This document shows, piece after piece, positions 25,067 to 35,735 of a DNA stretch of 64,000 nucleotides. Source of the DNA: Hyphomonadaceae bacterium (GTDB lineage Bacteria > Pseudomonadota > Alphaproteobacteria > Caulobacterales > Hyphomonadaceae); contig JALHLU010000013.1 of assembly GCA_022844345.1 (NCBI GenBank), positions 34,056 to 98,055 on the forward strand, in the 5' to 3' direction. Both the position numbers and the translations under genes were made by a program. Each line of letters opens with the position of its first letter. Position 1 is the stretch's first letter. Under the pieces are notes generated by a model, which saw nothing but the letters and a program-made list of their open reading frames with translations, made no database searches and had not been told where the DNA came from.

Positions 25067-26350
25067 GTGAAGCTGATCAAGCGCAACATTGATGCGATCG
25101 AGAAACCCGAAAAGGACCTCTACCTTTTCGACGATGACCTCGCCGGCTTCGGCCTTCGCGTTTATCCGACCGGGCGCAAAGTGTTCATTGCCCAGTACCG
25201 GGTTGGCGGTGGTCGAGGCAGCCGCCAGCGTCGCTACAGCCTGGGTGTCTTCGGGAAGATCACCGCGGACGAGGCACGGGCCAAGGCGAAGGATGTTCTC
25301 GCGCGTGCTCATCTGGGTGAGGACACCGCTGAAGAGCGGGACAAGGTGCGCCGCTCCCAAACAGTCGCCCAACTCATCGATGCGTGGTCCGTGGACGGCG
25401 CGCTGAACAACCGCAGGACCGGCGTCAGGCGCAAGCAGGTCAATATCGACCAGGACGTCGCCCTGGCCAATCACCATATCCGTCCCCTGATCGGACGCCG
25501 AACAGTGGAAAGCCTGGTCAAGGGCGACATCCAGCGCGTGCGAACCCAGATCGCAACGGGCGAGTCAAAGTCCAAACGGAAGGGCCGCAAGCGCGGACTC
25601 ATCAAGGTCACGGGCGGGGAAGGCACCGCAACGCGGACCATCCGCCTCTTCTCCTCGATACTGTCCTACGCGGTCGATGCAGGGATGATCGAGCGAAACC
25701 CGGCGCTCGGCATCAAGCTCGCTCCGTCAGGACAGAGGCACCGCTATCTGTCGCCTCAGGAGCTGAAGCGCCTGGGCGAAGTTCTGGATCAGCCGGCTGC
25801 CTCGGAGACAGCGGGTACGGCGGCTACCATCATCCGCCTGCTGGTCCTGACCGGCGCACGCCGGGGCGAGATCGAAGGATTGAAGTGGTCTGAGGTGGAC
25901 TTCAACTTCGGCATGCTTCGAAAGGAGACCAGCAAGACAGGCGCGAAGGTCATCCCGCTGGGCAGGGCGGCTCTCCAAATCCTGGATGATCAGCGCCAGT
26001 GGACGTCGAGCAACCAGGTGTGGGTGTTTCCAGCCCATAAGGGCGCCGGACATTTCGACGGGCTCAGCAAGGAGTGGGCTCGCATTCGCCGGTTGGCGAA
26101 AATCGAGGACGTCCGTGTTCACGATCTTCGGCACACGTTCGCAAGCATAGGGGCGGGTGGTGGAATTGGCCTTCCACTCATCGGCGGTATCCTCGGCCAT
26201 CGGCAGGCGTCCACAACGCAAAGGTATGCGCACCTCGCGGACACGCCGTTGCGCGCGGCGGCCGACGTCATTGGCAGCGAAATTGCCGCTTCACTTTCAG
26301 GGTCGGGGTCTAAAGAGCAGCGACGGCCGGAGAAGCTCGCGCTCCTTTAA
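25067..26350 (+). CDS. int: Tyrosine recombinase/integrase with N-terminal DUF4102 arm-binding domain
   Basis: 427 residues, GTG start. The N-terminal 'LYLFDDDLAGFGLRVYPTGRK' region is the DUF4102 arm-type DNA-binding domain; a central SAM-like domain follows. The catalytic domain carries Arg in LTGARRGEIEGLKW, His-x2-Arg in HDLRHTF, a GHRQ motif and the tyrosine in QRYAHL. Integrases of this kind insert genomic islands at tRNA 3' ends. The position 208 bp from a tRNA-Thr fragment and the metal and trb genes to its right mark the left end of a mobile element. Confidence 0.93.
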   Translation: MKLIKRNIDAIEKPEKDLYLFDDDLAGFGLRVYPTGRKVFIAQYRVGGGRGSRQRRYSLGVFGKITADEARAKAKDVLARAHLGEDTAEERDKVRRSQTVAQLIDAWSVDGALNNRRTGVRRKQVNIDQDVALANHHIRPLIGRRTVESLVKGDIQRVRTQIATGESKSKRKGRKRGLIKVTGGEGTATRTIRLFSSILSYAVDAGMIERNPALGIKLAPSGQRHRYLSPQELKRLGEVLDQPAASETAGTAATIIRLLVLTGARRGEIEGLKWSEVDFNFGMLRKETSKTGAKVIPLGRAALQILDDQRQWTSSNQVWVFPAHKGAGHFDGLSKEWARIRRLAKIEDVRVHDLRHTFASIGAGGGIGLPLIGGILGHRQASTTQRYAHLADTPLRAAADVIGSEIAASLSGSGSKEQRRPEKLALL

Positions 26351-26464
26351 CGCCGACGTCGCGCTGGAATCATGGTTAGCGCTCGCTGGCCGACTATGTA
26401 CTCACCACATCGCTACCACCGCTCGCCTTGACGAGCTTCGGCCTGCGGATCATCGTAATAAGCT

Positions 26465-26815
26465 ATGCGTCAGACGTGGCTCACCATTCTGCTTGCCCTT
26501 GCCGTCGCCTGCAGTGCGACAGCGAGCGCGTGGGCGGCGCAGGCGTGTCCTTTCAAGGCCACACCTATGGCGGCGGCGATGGCACACGACTGTTGTCCGC
26601 AGAAACCGGAAGTGCCGGATCAGTCGTCCCACCATTCGAAGAAGATGGATTGCCAGTTCGGACAGGCTTGCCGTTTTGCGCCCGCCATCGCGCCTCAAAT
26701 CCCTATGTTGACGGTCGCAGTCGTCAGCGTCGTGGCGAAACTGCCGCTGGTTGAACAAACCGGCGCGCCGTCATCGGTTCTGACCGGTCTCTGGCGGCCT
26801 CCGCGATCAATCTGA
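26465..26815 (+). CDS. Small secreted Cys/His-containing protein ahead of the cus operon
   Basis: 116 residues with a signal peptide (1-24, cleavage near AWA-AQ). The mature part has CPF, HDCCPQ, SHHSKK, DCQFGQAC, a plausible copper-binding set, followed by a second hydrophobic stretch. It sits 69 bp before the TolC-family gene. Small proteins of this kind often open metal-efflux operons; binding of copper is inferred from residues only. No strong ribosome site precedes the ATG. Confidence 0.6.
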   Translation: MRQTWLTILLALAVACSATASAWAAQACPFKATPMAAAMAHDCCPQKPEVPDQSSHHSKKMDCQFGQACRFAPAIAPQIPMLTVAVVSVVAKLPLVEQTGAPSSVLTGLWRPPRSI

Positions 26816-26884
26816 GGACACGAGAGTCGCACTGCGCCTGCGCGCGCGATGCATCCGTTCCACATCAGACATCCGGATATTTAC

Positions 26885-28117
26885 ATGCGCACAGCATGGC
26901 TATTGTGCTGCGCCGTCGGCTTGACGCCGGCCGCGTGGGCCGACCCCGTATCCTTCAGCGAAGCGCTCGCCCGCGCCGGCTCGGATGCACCCGCAATAGC
27001 GGCCAGGCAGGCCGCTGCGGACAGCGCGCGGCTACTGGTCAAACCGGCCGGCCAGCTGCCCGATCCCCAACTGGCGCTCAGTATCGACAGCTATCCCATC
27101 TCCGGGCCCGACCGATTCAGGCTCAACCGCGACGAGATGACGATGCTCAATGTCGGCGTGATGCAGGATGTGCCGAGTGAAGCTTCAAGGCGCGCGCGGG
27201 AAGGGCTAGCTCGCGCCGAAGTCGCGGCGTCTCTTGCGGCGATCGACATCACTCGCCTGGAGGCCCAGCTTGCGGCCGCGAATGCCTGGCTTGAGGCCTT
27301 CTACGCCGAACGGCGCGTCGCGACATTGATGAGTCTCGCCAGCGATGCGACGGCCCTTGAACAGGCGACAACCGCCAGTTTCAGTACGGGCGCCGGCAAG
27401 CCTGACGCGGCCCTCTCTGCGCGGCTGCAGTCAGCGCGGCTTGAGGACAGGATCGCCGATGCAAAGTTTGAGGCGGCGGCGGCGCGCGCTGAACTCGAAC
27501 GCTGGATCGGCCCGCTTGGCCAAGATACGCTTGGTCCCAGTGCACCAGATTTCGTGATCGATCCGGCTGCCCTGCGGGCTCACATTGAGCACCACGTCGA
27601 GGTTGCAGGCTCTTCGGCCTCAATTGCGCGTGCGCAAGCAGAGATGGAGCAGGTTCGCGCCAGCCGCGAACCAGACTGGTCCTGGTCAGTGATGTATGGC
27701 CGTCGCGATCCGGCCTTTGGCGACATGCTTTCCTTCGGATTGAAATTCAGCCTGCCTTTGTTCCAGTCGGATCGCCAGAGCCCGACGATCGATGCGCGTC
27801 GCGCCGACGTGCGGCGGGCCGAGGCCGATCGTGAGACGGTGCTCCGCGAGCATCGCGCCATGCTGGAGGCGAAGCTGGCGGAGCACGACCTGCTGACGCG
27901 GCGCCTCTCGCGGTCGCGCGAGGTCGTCCTGCCGCTGGCGAAGGAGCGCGAAAGCGTGGCGTCGGCCGCACATGCGTCGGGAACGCTCGATCTCGCCGAA
28001 CTGTTCGCAATGCGCCTTGAGGTGAAGGAGGTGGAATTGGAGCGGCTGGATCTCGAGCGACGTCTGGCGCTGGTGGATGTCTATCTCGCCCTCGAATACG
28101 GGGAGGCGCAGTCGTGA
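26885..28117 (+). CDS. cusC: Outer-membrane efflux protein, TolC/CusC family
   Basis: 410 residues with a signal peptide (cleavage near AAWA-DP) and the two helical hairpin repeats of TolC-type channels ('FSEALARAGSDAPAI' and the second half 'LSFGLKFSLPLFQSDRQSP'). It forms the outer-membrane exit of the RND pump encoded by the next two genes. The ATG at 26885 gives a normal signal peptide; one at 26849 adds 12 polar residues. The stop overlaps the adaptor gene start. Confidence 0.88.
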   Translation: MRTAWLLCCAVGLTPAAWADPVSFSEALARAGSDAPAIAARQAAADSARLLVKPAGQLPDPQLALSIDSYPISGPDRFRLNRDEMTMLNVGVMQDVPSEASRRAREGLARAEVAASLAAIDITRLEAQLAAANAWLEAFYAERRVATLMSLASDATALEQATTASFSTGAGKPDAALSARLQSARLEDRIADAKFEAAAARAELERWIGPLGQDTLGPSAPDFVIDPAALRAHIEHHVEVAGSSASIARAQAEMEQVRASREPDWSWSVMYGRRDPAFGDMLSFGLKFSLPLFQSDRQSPTIDARRADVRRAEADRETVLREHRAMLEAKLAEHDLLTRRLSRSREVVLPLAKERESVASAAHASGTLDLAELFAMRLEVKEVELERLDLERRLALVDVYLALEYGEAQS

Positions 28118-29565
28118 CCCCGCGCACGCGAACATTCTCTCTTGCGGCCGCCGCGATCGTGGCGCTCGCAGCCGTGGGAGCGAGCGGTTACTGGCTCGGA
28201 ACCAGCCAGGGGTCAGGTCCGACAAGCGCAGGCGAACGCGAGATCCTTTACTGGCACGACCCGATGGTCCCGGACCAGCATTTCGACAAGCCCGGTAAAT
28301 CTCCATTCATGGATATGGAGCTTGTGCCTCGCTATGCGGGTGAGGCCGACGCCTCCACCGCCGTCCGGATCGATCCGGGCGTGGTGCAGAATCTCGGCGT
28401 CCGCTACGCAGTCGTCGAGCGTGGCGACGTCGGTCAAAAACTCAGCGTCTCCGGCACGCTGACCTACAATGGTCGCGCAGTTGCAGCGGTACAGGCCAAG
28501 CAGGAAGGATTTGTCGAGCGCAGCCGCGATCGCGCGATCGGCGATGTCGTGAGAGCAGGGGATCCGATTGTCGATTTGCGCGTCCCAGCGTGGACGGCAG
28601 CCCTGGCAGAGTATCTGTCCCTCCGCAAAGGAGCCGATACCGCCCTCGTGGAGTCTGCGCGGGCTCGGCTCGGCATGCTCGGTGTTCCAGGCGAGGCGGT
28701 GAACGAGGCCGAACGTTTGGGATCAGCGCCAGCGACCTTTATCGTTCGCGCGCCTATCAGCGGCGCCTTGGTCGCGCTCGATGCGCGTCAAGGAATGTCC
28801 ATAGCTGCCGGTGCTCCGATCGCTTCAATCAGCGGCCTGTCGCCGGTCTGGTTGATAGTCGCGGTGCCGCAAGGCTCGCTTGGCGACATTGCGAACGGCG
28901 CGTCGGTGACCGCTATGTTCCCCGCCTTCCCCGGCGAACGGTTCAGCGGAAAGATCGAAGCTATTCTGCCAAGCGCCAATCTTGCCAACCGCACCGTCGA
29001 GGTCCGTATTGCGCTGCCCAATCCGGATGGGCGCTTGCGCCCCGGCATGACGGGCGGGGTCGACATAACCAGCGACGAGGCGCGGCAGGCGCTGCTCGTT
29101 CCCTCAGGCGCAGTGATCCGCACTGGGCAACGCACTGTTGTCATCGCAGCACAGCCGGATGGTGGGTTTGAACCAAGAGATGTGTCGCTGGGCGGCGCTG
29201 CAGGCGAACGGCAGGAAATCATCGCGGGGCTCACCGAGGGCGAGCGCGTTGTCGCCTCCGGTCAGTTCCTGATCGATTCCGAAGCCAATCTTACCGGCGT
29301 GCTGGAGCGGTTGCGTGGCAGTTCAGGCGCGGTGGCGTCCGACGCCTACGAGTCGACCGGCAAAATCACAGCGGTCGACGCCAACGGCGTCACCATCGCT
29401 CACGCGCCCGTCGCAGCTCTCAGTTGGCCAGAAATGACCATGGCGTTCGGCTGGGGCGGCCAACCACGCGACTTCAAGGTGGGTGATGAGGTCGCCTTCT
29501 CGTTCCGGAAGGGCGGAGCCGGTTATGTCCTGATGGCGATCCGCAAGGCGGGGGCGTCACGATGA
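28114..29565 (+). CDS. cusB: RND periplasmic adaptor CusB with N-terminal metal-binding motif and fused CusF-like domain
   Basis: 483 residues. An N-terminal membrane/signal segment is followed by a heavy-metal-binding motif (about 45-72, '[19 protein letters not shown]'), the adaptor barrel/hairpin/lipoyl core and a C-terminal CusF-like domain (about 408-483: '[12 protein letters not shown]', with Trp and Met copper ligands). CusB-type proteins pass Cu(I)/Ag(I) to CusA; a fused CusF domain would supply ions directly. GTG start overlaps the upstream stop; cusA starts on its stop codon. Confidence 0.92.
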   Translation: MTPRTRTFSLAAAAIVALAAVGASGYWLGTSQGSGPTSAGEREILYWHDPMVPDQHFDKPGKSPFMDMELVPRYAGEADASTAVRIDPGVVQNLGVRYAVVERGDVGQKLSVSGTLTYNGRAVAAVQAKQEGFVERSRDRAIGDVVRAGDPIVDLRVPAWTAALAEYLSLRKGADTALVESARARLGMLGVPGEAVNEAERLGSAPATFIVRAPISGALVALDARQGMSIAAGAPIASISGLSPVWLIVAVPQGSLGDIANGASVTAMFPAFPGERFSGKIEAILPSANLANRTVEVRIALPNPDGRLRPGMTGGVDITSDEARQALLVPSGAVIRTGQRTVVIAAQPDGGFEPRDVSLGGAAGERQEIIAGLTEGERVVASGQFLIDSEANLTGVLERLRGSSGAVASDAYESTGKITAVDANGVTIAHAPVAALSWPEMTMAFGWGGQPRDFKVGDEVAFSFRKGGAGYVLMAIRKAGASR

Positions 29566-32500
29566 TCGGATACGTCATCCGCTGGTCGGTCGCCAACCGG
29601 CTGATCATCGTCCTCGCGACGCTCGCGCTCGCAGTCGCGGGTGCATTCGCCGTGCGTGCGACGCCAGTCGATGCTTTGCCTGATCTTTCTGACGTCCAGG
29701 TGGTGGTGCGCACGACTTATCCCGGTCAGGCGCCGCAAATCGTCGAGGACCAGATCACCTATCCGATGAGCGCAGCGATGCTGTCGGTCCCGGGCGCGCG
29801 CAGCGTGCGCGGCTATTCCTTCTTCGGCGACAGCTTCGTCTATGTGATTTTCGACGAGGGCGTTGATCTCTACTGGGCGCGATCGCGCGTGCTCGAATAC
29901 ATGTCCCAGGCGCGCGAACGCCTGCCCGAAGCAGCACGTTCAATCATCGGCCCGGACGCGACAGGGGTCGGTTGGATCTATCAGTACGCGCTGGTCGATC
30001 GCACAGGCGGCCACGATCTCGGCGAACTACGCAGTCTCCAGGACTGGCTCCTGAGCTTCGAACTGAAAACCGTACCCGGCGTTGCGGAAGTGGCCTCGAT
30101 TGGCGGGATGGTGCGGCAACACCAGATTGTTCTCGATCCGCAAAAGATGGCGGCTTATGGCGTCTCGCAGAGCATGGTGGCTGACGCCGTGCGTCGGGCC
30201 AATCAGGAAGCTGGTGGAGCGGCGATCGAGATCGGCGAAGCCGAGCATGTCGTGCGGGCCAGCGGATATCTTCGCACCGACGAAGACTTCCGCGCCATCC
30301 CGGTGAAGTCTGCGGGCGAGGGCGTACCGGTAACCCTTGGCGATGTCGCCTGGATCGAGATTGGTCCACAGATGCGCCGCGGCATCGCAGAACTGAATGG
30401 CGAGGGCGAAGTTGCGGGCGGCGTCATCGTTATGCGATCCGGCGCCAACCCTCGTGAGGTGATAGCCGGCGTCAAAGCCAAGCTGTCGGAGCTCCAGGAT
30501 CGTCTGCCCAAGGGCGTCGAGATCGTCACGACCTATGATCGATCCGGCTTGATCGATCGTGCGGTTGAGAACCTCACCGGGAAACTCATCGAGGAGTTCA
30601 TTGTTGTAGCTCTGGTCTGCGCTCTGTTCCTCCTCCACCTGCGCTCGGCGCTGGTGGCGATCGTCACGCTGCCACTCGGCGTCGCAATCGCCTTCCTGAT
30701 CATGCGTGGGCAGGGGATTGACGCCAACATCATGTCGCTGGGCGGTATCGCCATCGCCATCGGCGCCATGGTCGATGCGGCGATCGTCATGATCGAGAAT
30801 GCGCACAAGCGGTTGGAGCAATGGCGGCGGGAGCATGACGGCGCGATGCCAGCCGGCGCAGATCATTGGCGGGTCATCACAGACGCCTCACTTGAAGTCG
30901 GGCCCGCGCTATTCTTCTCTCTCCTGATCATCACGCTGTCTTTCCTGCCCATCTTCACGCTGGAAGCGCAGGAGGGGCGTCTGTTCGCGCCGCTCGCCTT
31001 TACCAAGACCTACGCTATGGCCGCCGCTGCAGGGCTCGCGGTCACGTTGACGCCCGTGCTGATGGGGTACTGGATCAGGGGTCGCATTCCCGAGGAGCAC
31101 GCCAACCCGCTCAACCGGGCGCTCGCCTCGGCTTATCGCCCCGCGATCGACGGCGCGCTTGCACATCCCAGATTTGTCATCGCATCAGCGCTTGTCGCGC
31201 TCGCAACATTGGCCTGGCCGCTGACCCGGCTCGGGGCGGAGTTCATGCCGGTGATGGACGAGGGCGATCTTCTCTACATGCCGACGGCGCTGCCTGGCCT
31301 GTCAGCGGCAAAGGCCTCCGAGCTGCTTCAGCAGACCGACCGCATGATCAAGACGGTGCCAGAGGTGGAGAGCGTGTTTGGAAAGGCGGGCCGCGCCGAC
31401 ACGGCGACCGATCCGGCGCCGCTCGAAATGTTCGAAACGACCATCAGGCTGAAGCCGCGTTCGGAATGGCGGGCAGGGATGACGCCCGAGAACATTGTCG
31501 CCGAGCTTGACCGCACTGTGCGCGTGCCGGGGTTGACCAATGTCTGGGTGCCGCCGATCCGCAACCGCATAGACATGCTCGCCACTGGCGTCAAAAGCCC
31601 GATCGGCGTCAAGCTCAGCGGCGCTGATCTCGTTTCGCTCGATGTAGCCGCGCGTACGGTCGAGCAGCTAGCGCGGAAGGTTCCGGGAGTCTCATCGGCG
31701 GCGGCCGAGCGGGCAGGCAGCGGCCGCTATCTCGACATCGACATCGATCGCGCGGCGGCTGGCCGCCTGGGCCTCAACATCGCCGACGTGCAGGAGATCG
31801 TCTCCGGCGCGATTGGCGGCGAAGCAATTGGCGAGCTGGTGGACGGACGCGCGCGCTATCCGATCAGCCTGCGGTATCCGCGGGAGCTTCGCGATACACC
31901 GGAGCGCATCGCTCAACTGCCCGTGGTCACCGACAACGGGTTGCTTATCACCCTTGGCGATGTCGCGCGCGTATCGGTGAGCGACGGTCCTGCCATGATC
32001 CGAAGCGAAAACGGTCGCCTGGCGACGTTCGTCTATATCGATGTGCGCGACCGTGACATCGCATCGGTGGTGAGCGACTTGCAGCGATCAGTCGCCGCAG
32101 CCGATCTGCCCGAGGGCGTAACCGCTGCCTACTCCGGACAGTTCGAGTACCTGGCGAGAGCGGCGCAACGGCTAGCGGTGATTGGCCCGGTCACGTTGGG
32201 CGTCGTCTTCCTGTTGTTGTTCTTCACATTCCGCAGACTGGACGAAGCCCTGCTCGTTATGGCCAGCATTCCCTTCGCGCTGATCGGCGGCGTCTGGCTT
32301 GTCTATCTGCTGGGCTACAATCTCTCTGTCGCCGTTGGGGTTGGGTTCATCGCGCTCGCCGGTCTGGCCGCCGAGTTCGGCGTCGTCATGCTGCTCTATC
32401 TCAGGAACGCTCTCGCGGAGCGCGAACGGCGGGGGCAATCGCTGGATCCTGCCGACGTGATCGCGGCGATTCGCGAGGGCGCTCTGCTTCGGCTCAGGCC

Positions 32501-32729
32501 CAAGACCATGACCGTTGCGGTGGTGCTGGCTGGCCTGCTGCCCATTCTCTGGACGGGCGGGGCAGGCGGCGAGGTCATGCGCCGTATCGCCGCGCCGCTT
32601 GTCGGCGGAATGATCACGGCCCCACTGCTCTCTCTCTTTGTCATTCCCGCGGCTTACCTCATGATCCGACGCCGCGGCGTTGCGCAGACTGCGCCTCTAA
32701 CACGCCGGATCGCACCCTCTGGAGATTAA
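29562..32729 (+). CDS. cusA: Cu(I)/Ag(I) RND efflux pump CusA
   Basis: 1055 residues of the HME-RND family. The helix-IV motif '[15 protein letters not shown]' and the '[10 protein letters not shown]' and '[17 protein letters not shown]' segments are typical of the monovalent-metal (Cus/Sil) branch. Met-containing text such as '[19 protein letters not shown]' fits the methionine relay of CusA. It exports Cu(I)/Ag(I) from periplasm or cytoplasm using the proton gradient. Located between cusB (4-bp overlap) and the CusF lipoprotein gene. Confidence 0.95.
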   Translation: MIGYVIRWSVANRLIIVLATLALAVAGAFAVRATPVDALPDLSDVQVVVRTTYPGQAPQIVEDQITYPMSAAMLSVPGARSVRGYSFFGDSFVYVIFDEGVDLYWARSRVLEYMSQARERLPEAARSIIGPDATGVGWIYQYALVDRTGGHDLGELRSLQDWLLSFELKTVPGVAEVASIGGMVRQHQIVLDPQKMAAYGVSQSMVADAVRRANQEAGGAAIEIGEAEHVVRASGYLRTDEDFRAIPVKSAGEGVPVTLGDVAWIEIGPQMRRGIAELNGEGEVAGGVIVMRSGANPREVIAGVKAKLSELQDRLPKGVEIVTTYDRSGLIDRAVENLTGKLIEEFIVVALVCALFLLHLRSALVAIVTLPLGVAIAFLIMRGQGIDANIMSLGGIAIAIGAMVDAAIVMIENAHKRLEQWRREHDGAMPAGADHWRVITDASLEVGPALFFSLLIITLSFLPIFTLEAQEGRLFAPLAFTKTYAMAAAAGLAVTLTPVLMGYWIRGRIPEEHANPLNRALASAYRPAIDGALAHPRFVIASALVALATLAWPLTRLGAEFMPVMDEGDLLYMPTALPGLSAAKASELLQQTDRMIKTVPEVESVFGKAGRADTATDPAPLEMFETTIRLKPRSEWRAGMTPENIVAELDRTVRVPGLTNVWVPPIRNRIDMLATGVKSPIGVKLSGADLVSLDVAARTVEQLARKVPGVSSAAAERAGSGRYLDIDIDRAAAGRLGLNIADVQEIVSGAIGGEAIGELVDGRARYPISLRYPRELRDTPERIAQLPVVTDNGLLITLGDVARVSVSDGPAMIRSENGRLATFVYIDVRDRDIASVVSDLQRSVAAADLPEGVTAAYSGQFEYLARAAQRLAVIGPVTLGVVFLLLFFTFRRLDEALLVMASIPFALIGGVWLVYLLGYNLSVAVGVGFIALAGLAAEFGVVMLLYLRNALAERERRGQSLDPADVIAAIREGALLRLRPKTMTVAVVLAGLLPILWTGGAGGEVMRRIAAPLVGGMITAPLLSLFVIPAAYLMIRRRGVAQTAPLTRRIAPSGD

Positions 32730-32730
32730 G

Positions 32731-33114
32731 ATGCAGAAGATCACGTTGATAACGACATTGAGCGTTCTGGCGCTTGCGGCCTGTTCACCCCAGGCGCCGG
32801 AGCCGGCAGTATCGGCCCCCGTCGCGGAAACGCCCGCAGCGCCTGCGATGGCGGACATGCCCATGGCGGCCGAGCCGCAAGCAGCGGCTGGTCCCATCAC
32901 CAGCATGGGCAAGATCACAGCGATTGATGCAGCAGTGGGTACGGTGACGCTGGATCACCAAGCCATTCCCGAAGTGAAATGGGATGCCATGAGCATGGGC
33001 TTCACCACGACCGATCCCGCCATGCTGAAGGACCTCAAGGTCGGCGACATGGTTGTGTTCGATCTCGTGAGCGCGGCTGAACCTTCGAAGATCAGCCGGA
33101 TTGCTAAACAGTGA
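32731..33114 (+). CDS. cusF: CusF-like copper-binding lipoprotein
   Basis: 127 residues. A lipobox (LALAAC, C18) predicts membrane anchoring. A Pro/Ala/Met-rich linker leads to a small OB-fold CusF domain ('MGKITAIDAAVGTVTLDH', 'EVKWDAMSMGFTTTD') with the Trp and two Met that bind Cu(I) in CusF. It is the second CusF domain in this operon, as one is fused to cusB. The stop overlaps the GTG start of the DUF411 gene. Confidence 0.9.
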   Translation: MQKITLITTLSVLALAACSPQAPEPAVSAPVAETPAAPAMADMPMAAEPQAAAGPITSMGKITAIDAAVGTVTLDHQAIPEVKWDAMSMGFTTTDPAMLKDLKVGDMVVFDLVSAAEPSKISRIAKQ

Positions 33115-33632
33115 ACGAGCGGGAGAAGGCCGTGGCTGAAAACACAGGATTGCGACGACGCACGGTGCTCGGGTGGCTGTCCGCCACGACCGTACTCGCC
33201 ACCACGGCCGGGGTCGCGGCCTGCCAGCAAACGCCCCGCATGTATGACATGCAGGTCAGCCGGGATACCGGCTGCCCCTGCTGCCATGTCTGGACGGAAT
33301 TGATGCAGGCGACGGGTCGTTTTCGCGTAGCGATGGTGGACGCGCCCGATCTTCCAGCGTTCAAAAAGCAGCTCGGCGTGCCGGCTGGCCTGGGGTCCTG
33401 TCATACTGCAGTGGTCGATACCTTTGTTGTCGAAGGCCATGTACCGGCCGAGGACATTCTGCGTTTGCTTGACCAGCGCCCCACAGGTGTCCGCGGAATT
33501 GCAGTTCCCGGAATGCCGAGAGGCTCCCCAGGCATGGAGCAGCCCAACGGCGCGGTCGACGCCTATGAAGTCATCGCCTTCGGTGCGGACGGAAGCCAGA
33601 GTGTCTTCAGTCGCTATGCCGGCAGTCCGTGA
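33111..33632 (+). CDS. Tat-exported DUF411 metal-binding protein
   Basis: 173 residues. The N-terminus has a twin-arginine signal (RRRTVLGWLSA) and the mature part carries DTGCPCCHVW, the DUF411 signature, plus 'GLGSCHTAVVDTFVVEGHVPAEDI'. DUF411 proteins accompany copper-resistance genes and probably bind copper in the periplasm. GTG start overlaps cusF. It is the last gene of the cus operon; a strong terminator follows at 33755-33782. Confidence 0.88.
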   Translation: MNEREKAVAENTGLRRRTVLGWLSATTVLATTAGVAACQQTPRMYDMQVSRDTGCPCCHVWTELMQATGRFRVAMVDAPDLPAFKKQLGVPAGLGSCHTAVVDTFVVEGHVPAEDILRLLDQRPTGVRGIAVPGMPRGSPGMEQPNGAVDAYEVIAFGADGSQSVFSRYAGSP

Positions 33633-33754
33633 GGGCTCGACGCGCCACGTACGTGTGAAGGGTGAGTGAGGCGCCAGCGTGAAGGTTGGCCGAGGGGCTT
33701 GTTCCCGCCATCGGATCCAAGGCCCGTCCCCCCAACTTAGGGCTGCGGATGGAT

Positions 33755-33782
33755 CGGGCGCCGGGCAACCGGCGCCCGTTTT
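33755..33782 (+). terminator. Rho-independent terminator after the cus operon
   Basis: A perfect 10-bp stem CGGGCGCCGG / CCGGCGCCCG with a GCAA tetraloop is followed by TTTTC. It lies 123 bp after the DUF411 stop and before copA. Confidence 0.85.
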
Positions 33783-33923
33783 CGTTCGCAGGATCGCGGC
33801 GCGTCAACGATAGCGCGGGCAGCCGTCCCAGAATGCAATCCGCCTGTGACGAGGGATTCTCGCGCACCCTGCGTACTGTTTACAGCCGCGCAATCGCGCG
33901 ACACTTTCCGATGGGGAGCCACG

Positions 33924-35735
33924 ATGGGCGACAGGGCGATGCGAGGCCTTGGCCGGCGCCAGTTTCTGATCGGGACGGCGCTTTCGAGTGTCGCCCTAGC
34001 GTCTGGACCGATGGCTTGGTCGCAACAATCCGTTGCTGCGGCCATGGAACCGCAGACTCTATCGGGTTCCGATATCTACCTGACGATCGGCCACGGCCAG
34101 ATCACGATAGATGGCAGGACAGGGCACGCCGTCACCATCAACGGTTCCGTTCCCGGCCCGACACTCCGGCTCAAAGAAGGTCAGACCGTTCGCCTGCATA
34201 TCACCAACACCCTCAAAGAAGACACGTCGATACATTGGCACGGGCTCCTGGTGCCGTTCGAAATGGATGGCGTGCCCGGCGTCAGCTTTCCGGGAATCCG
34301 GGCTGGTGAGACCTTCACTTACGAGTTCCGCGTGAAACAGGCGGGCACGTACTGGTTTCACAGTCACTCCGGCTTGCAGGAGCAGGAGGGACACTACGCT
34401 GCGATGATCATCGATCCCGCAGGTCCCGATCCTGTGGCATACGATCGTGAGCATGTGATCGTGTTGTCGGATTACAGCTTCATCCACCCACATCGCCTGT
34501 TCCAGAAGCTCAAGCAGGAAGCGGGCGTCTTCAATTTTCAGAAGCAGACCATCGCGGGGCTTCTGGCTGGCCAGGACCAGTCGCATGCAGAGCGCATGGA
34601 GTGGGCCCGCGAGCTCATGGATCCGACCGACATCTCGGACATTACTGGGGCCGTCTATTCCTTCCTCGTCAACGGTCGCGGACCTGCCGACAACTGGACG
34701 GGTCTCTTCACGCCGGGTGAACGCGTCCGTCTGCGCTTCATCAACGCCGCGGCGCAGACCATTTTCAATGTGCGCATTCCCGGCCTGAAGCTCAGTGTCG
34801 TTGCGACCGACGGGCAGAATGTGCGCCCGGTCACGGTTGACGAATTCCAGATCGGTAACGCGGAGACGTACGACGTCGTCGTCACGCCGACCGAAGATCG
34901 CGCGTTCACGCTGGTTGCTGAGGCCGTTGATCGTTCGGGGATGGCGCGCGCAACGCTTGCGCCTCGCCTTGGCATGACAGCGGAAGTCCCACCGCTGCGG
35001 GAGCGCCCTCTCGGGACGATGAAAGACATGGGCATGGCCCACGACATGAGCGGCATGAGCGGGGCGGAACACGCGGGCCATGCGAATATGGCTGCGATGG
35101 CAGTGCCCGGCATGGCCGCACCACGCGTGCGCGGGTCGGACGTCATGGGCGATATGGCCGGGATGGAAGGCATGGACATGTCCATGCGAAACTGGATGAA
35201 CGCCCCGCAGGTCGACCTCGGGCCGGGTGTGCAGTCAATTGCCCCAATGCCGATGGATCGCACGGGAGAGACCGGGCAGGGCCTTGAGAGCGTTGGCCAT
35301 CGCGTTCTCGTCTACAAGGATCTTATCGCGCTTGAGCCGAACGCCGACACACGCGCACCATCGCGCGTGCTGGAGATCCGCCTCACCGGCAACATGGAAC
35401 GGTTCATGTGGGGCTTCGACGGCAAGAAATACTCTGACAAACCGTCGCCCTACGCCTTCCGCAAGAACGAACGTGTCCGCGTCAGCCTCGTCAACGACAC
35501 CATGATGGCGCACCCCATCCATCTGCATGGCCACTTTTTTGAATTGGCGCACCGGGCCCCTCTAGGCCACATGCCGCGCAAGCACACTGTCATTGTTGCT
35601 CCGGGCGGGATTGTGAAGTTCGACTTCACTGCCGAGCCGGGCGACTGGGCGTTCCACTGTCACATGCTCTACCACATGCATGCCGGAATGTTTCAGGTCT
35701 TCACTGTGCGCCCGCTCGATGGAGCTGCCGCATGA
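33924..35735 (+). CDS. copA: Periplasmic multicopper oxidase CopA (copper resistance)
   Basis: 603 residues with a twin-arginine signal (GLGRRQFLIG). Copper motifs are present: HWHGL and HSHSG in domain one, HPIHLHGHFF and HCHMLYHMHAGM in the last domain. A Met/His-rich stretch (about 370-420: MGMAHDMSGMSG, DMAGMEGMDMSM) is typical of CopA and binds Cu(I). It oxidises Cu(I) to the less toxic Cu(II). The ATG at 33924 has GGGAG upstream; the frame extends further but lacks start signals. Overlaps copB by 4 bp. Confidence 0.95.
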   Translation: MGDRAMRGLGRRQFLIGTALSSVALASGPMAWSQQSVAAAMEPQTLSGSDIYLTIGHGQITIDGRTGHAVTINGSVPGPTLRLKEGQTVRLHITNTLKEDTSIHWHGLLVPFEMDGVPGVSFPGIRAGETFTYEFRVKQAGTYWFHSHSGLQEQEGHYAAMIIDPAGPDPVAYDREHVIVLSDYSFIHPHRLFQKLKQEAGVFNFQKQTIAGLLAGQDQSHAERMEWARELMDPTDISDITGAVYSFLVNGRGPADNWTGLFTPGERVRLRFINAAAQTIFNVRIPGLKLSVVATDGQNVRPVTVDEFQIGNAETYDVVVTPTEDRAFTLVAEAVDRSGMARATLAPRLGMTAEVPPLRERPLGTMKDMGMAHDMSGMSGAEHAGHANMAAMAVPGMAAPRVRGSDVMGDMAGMEGMDMSMRNWMNAPQVDLGPGVQSIAPMPMDRTGETGQGLESVGHRVLVYKDLIALEPNADTRAPSRVLEIRLTGNMERFMWGFDGKKYSDKPSPYAFRKNERVRVSLVNDTMMAHPIHLHGHFFELAHRAPLGHMPRKHTVIVAPGGIVKFDFTAEPGDWAFHCHMLYHMHAGMFQVFTVRPLDGAAA

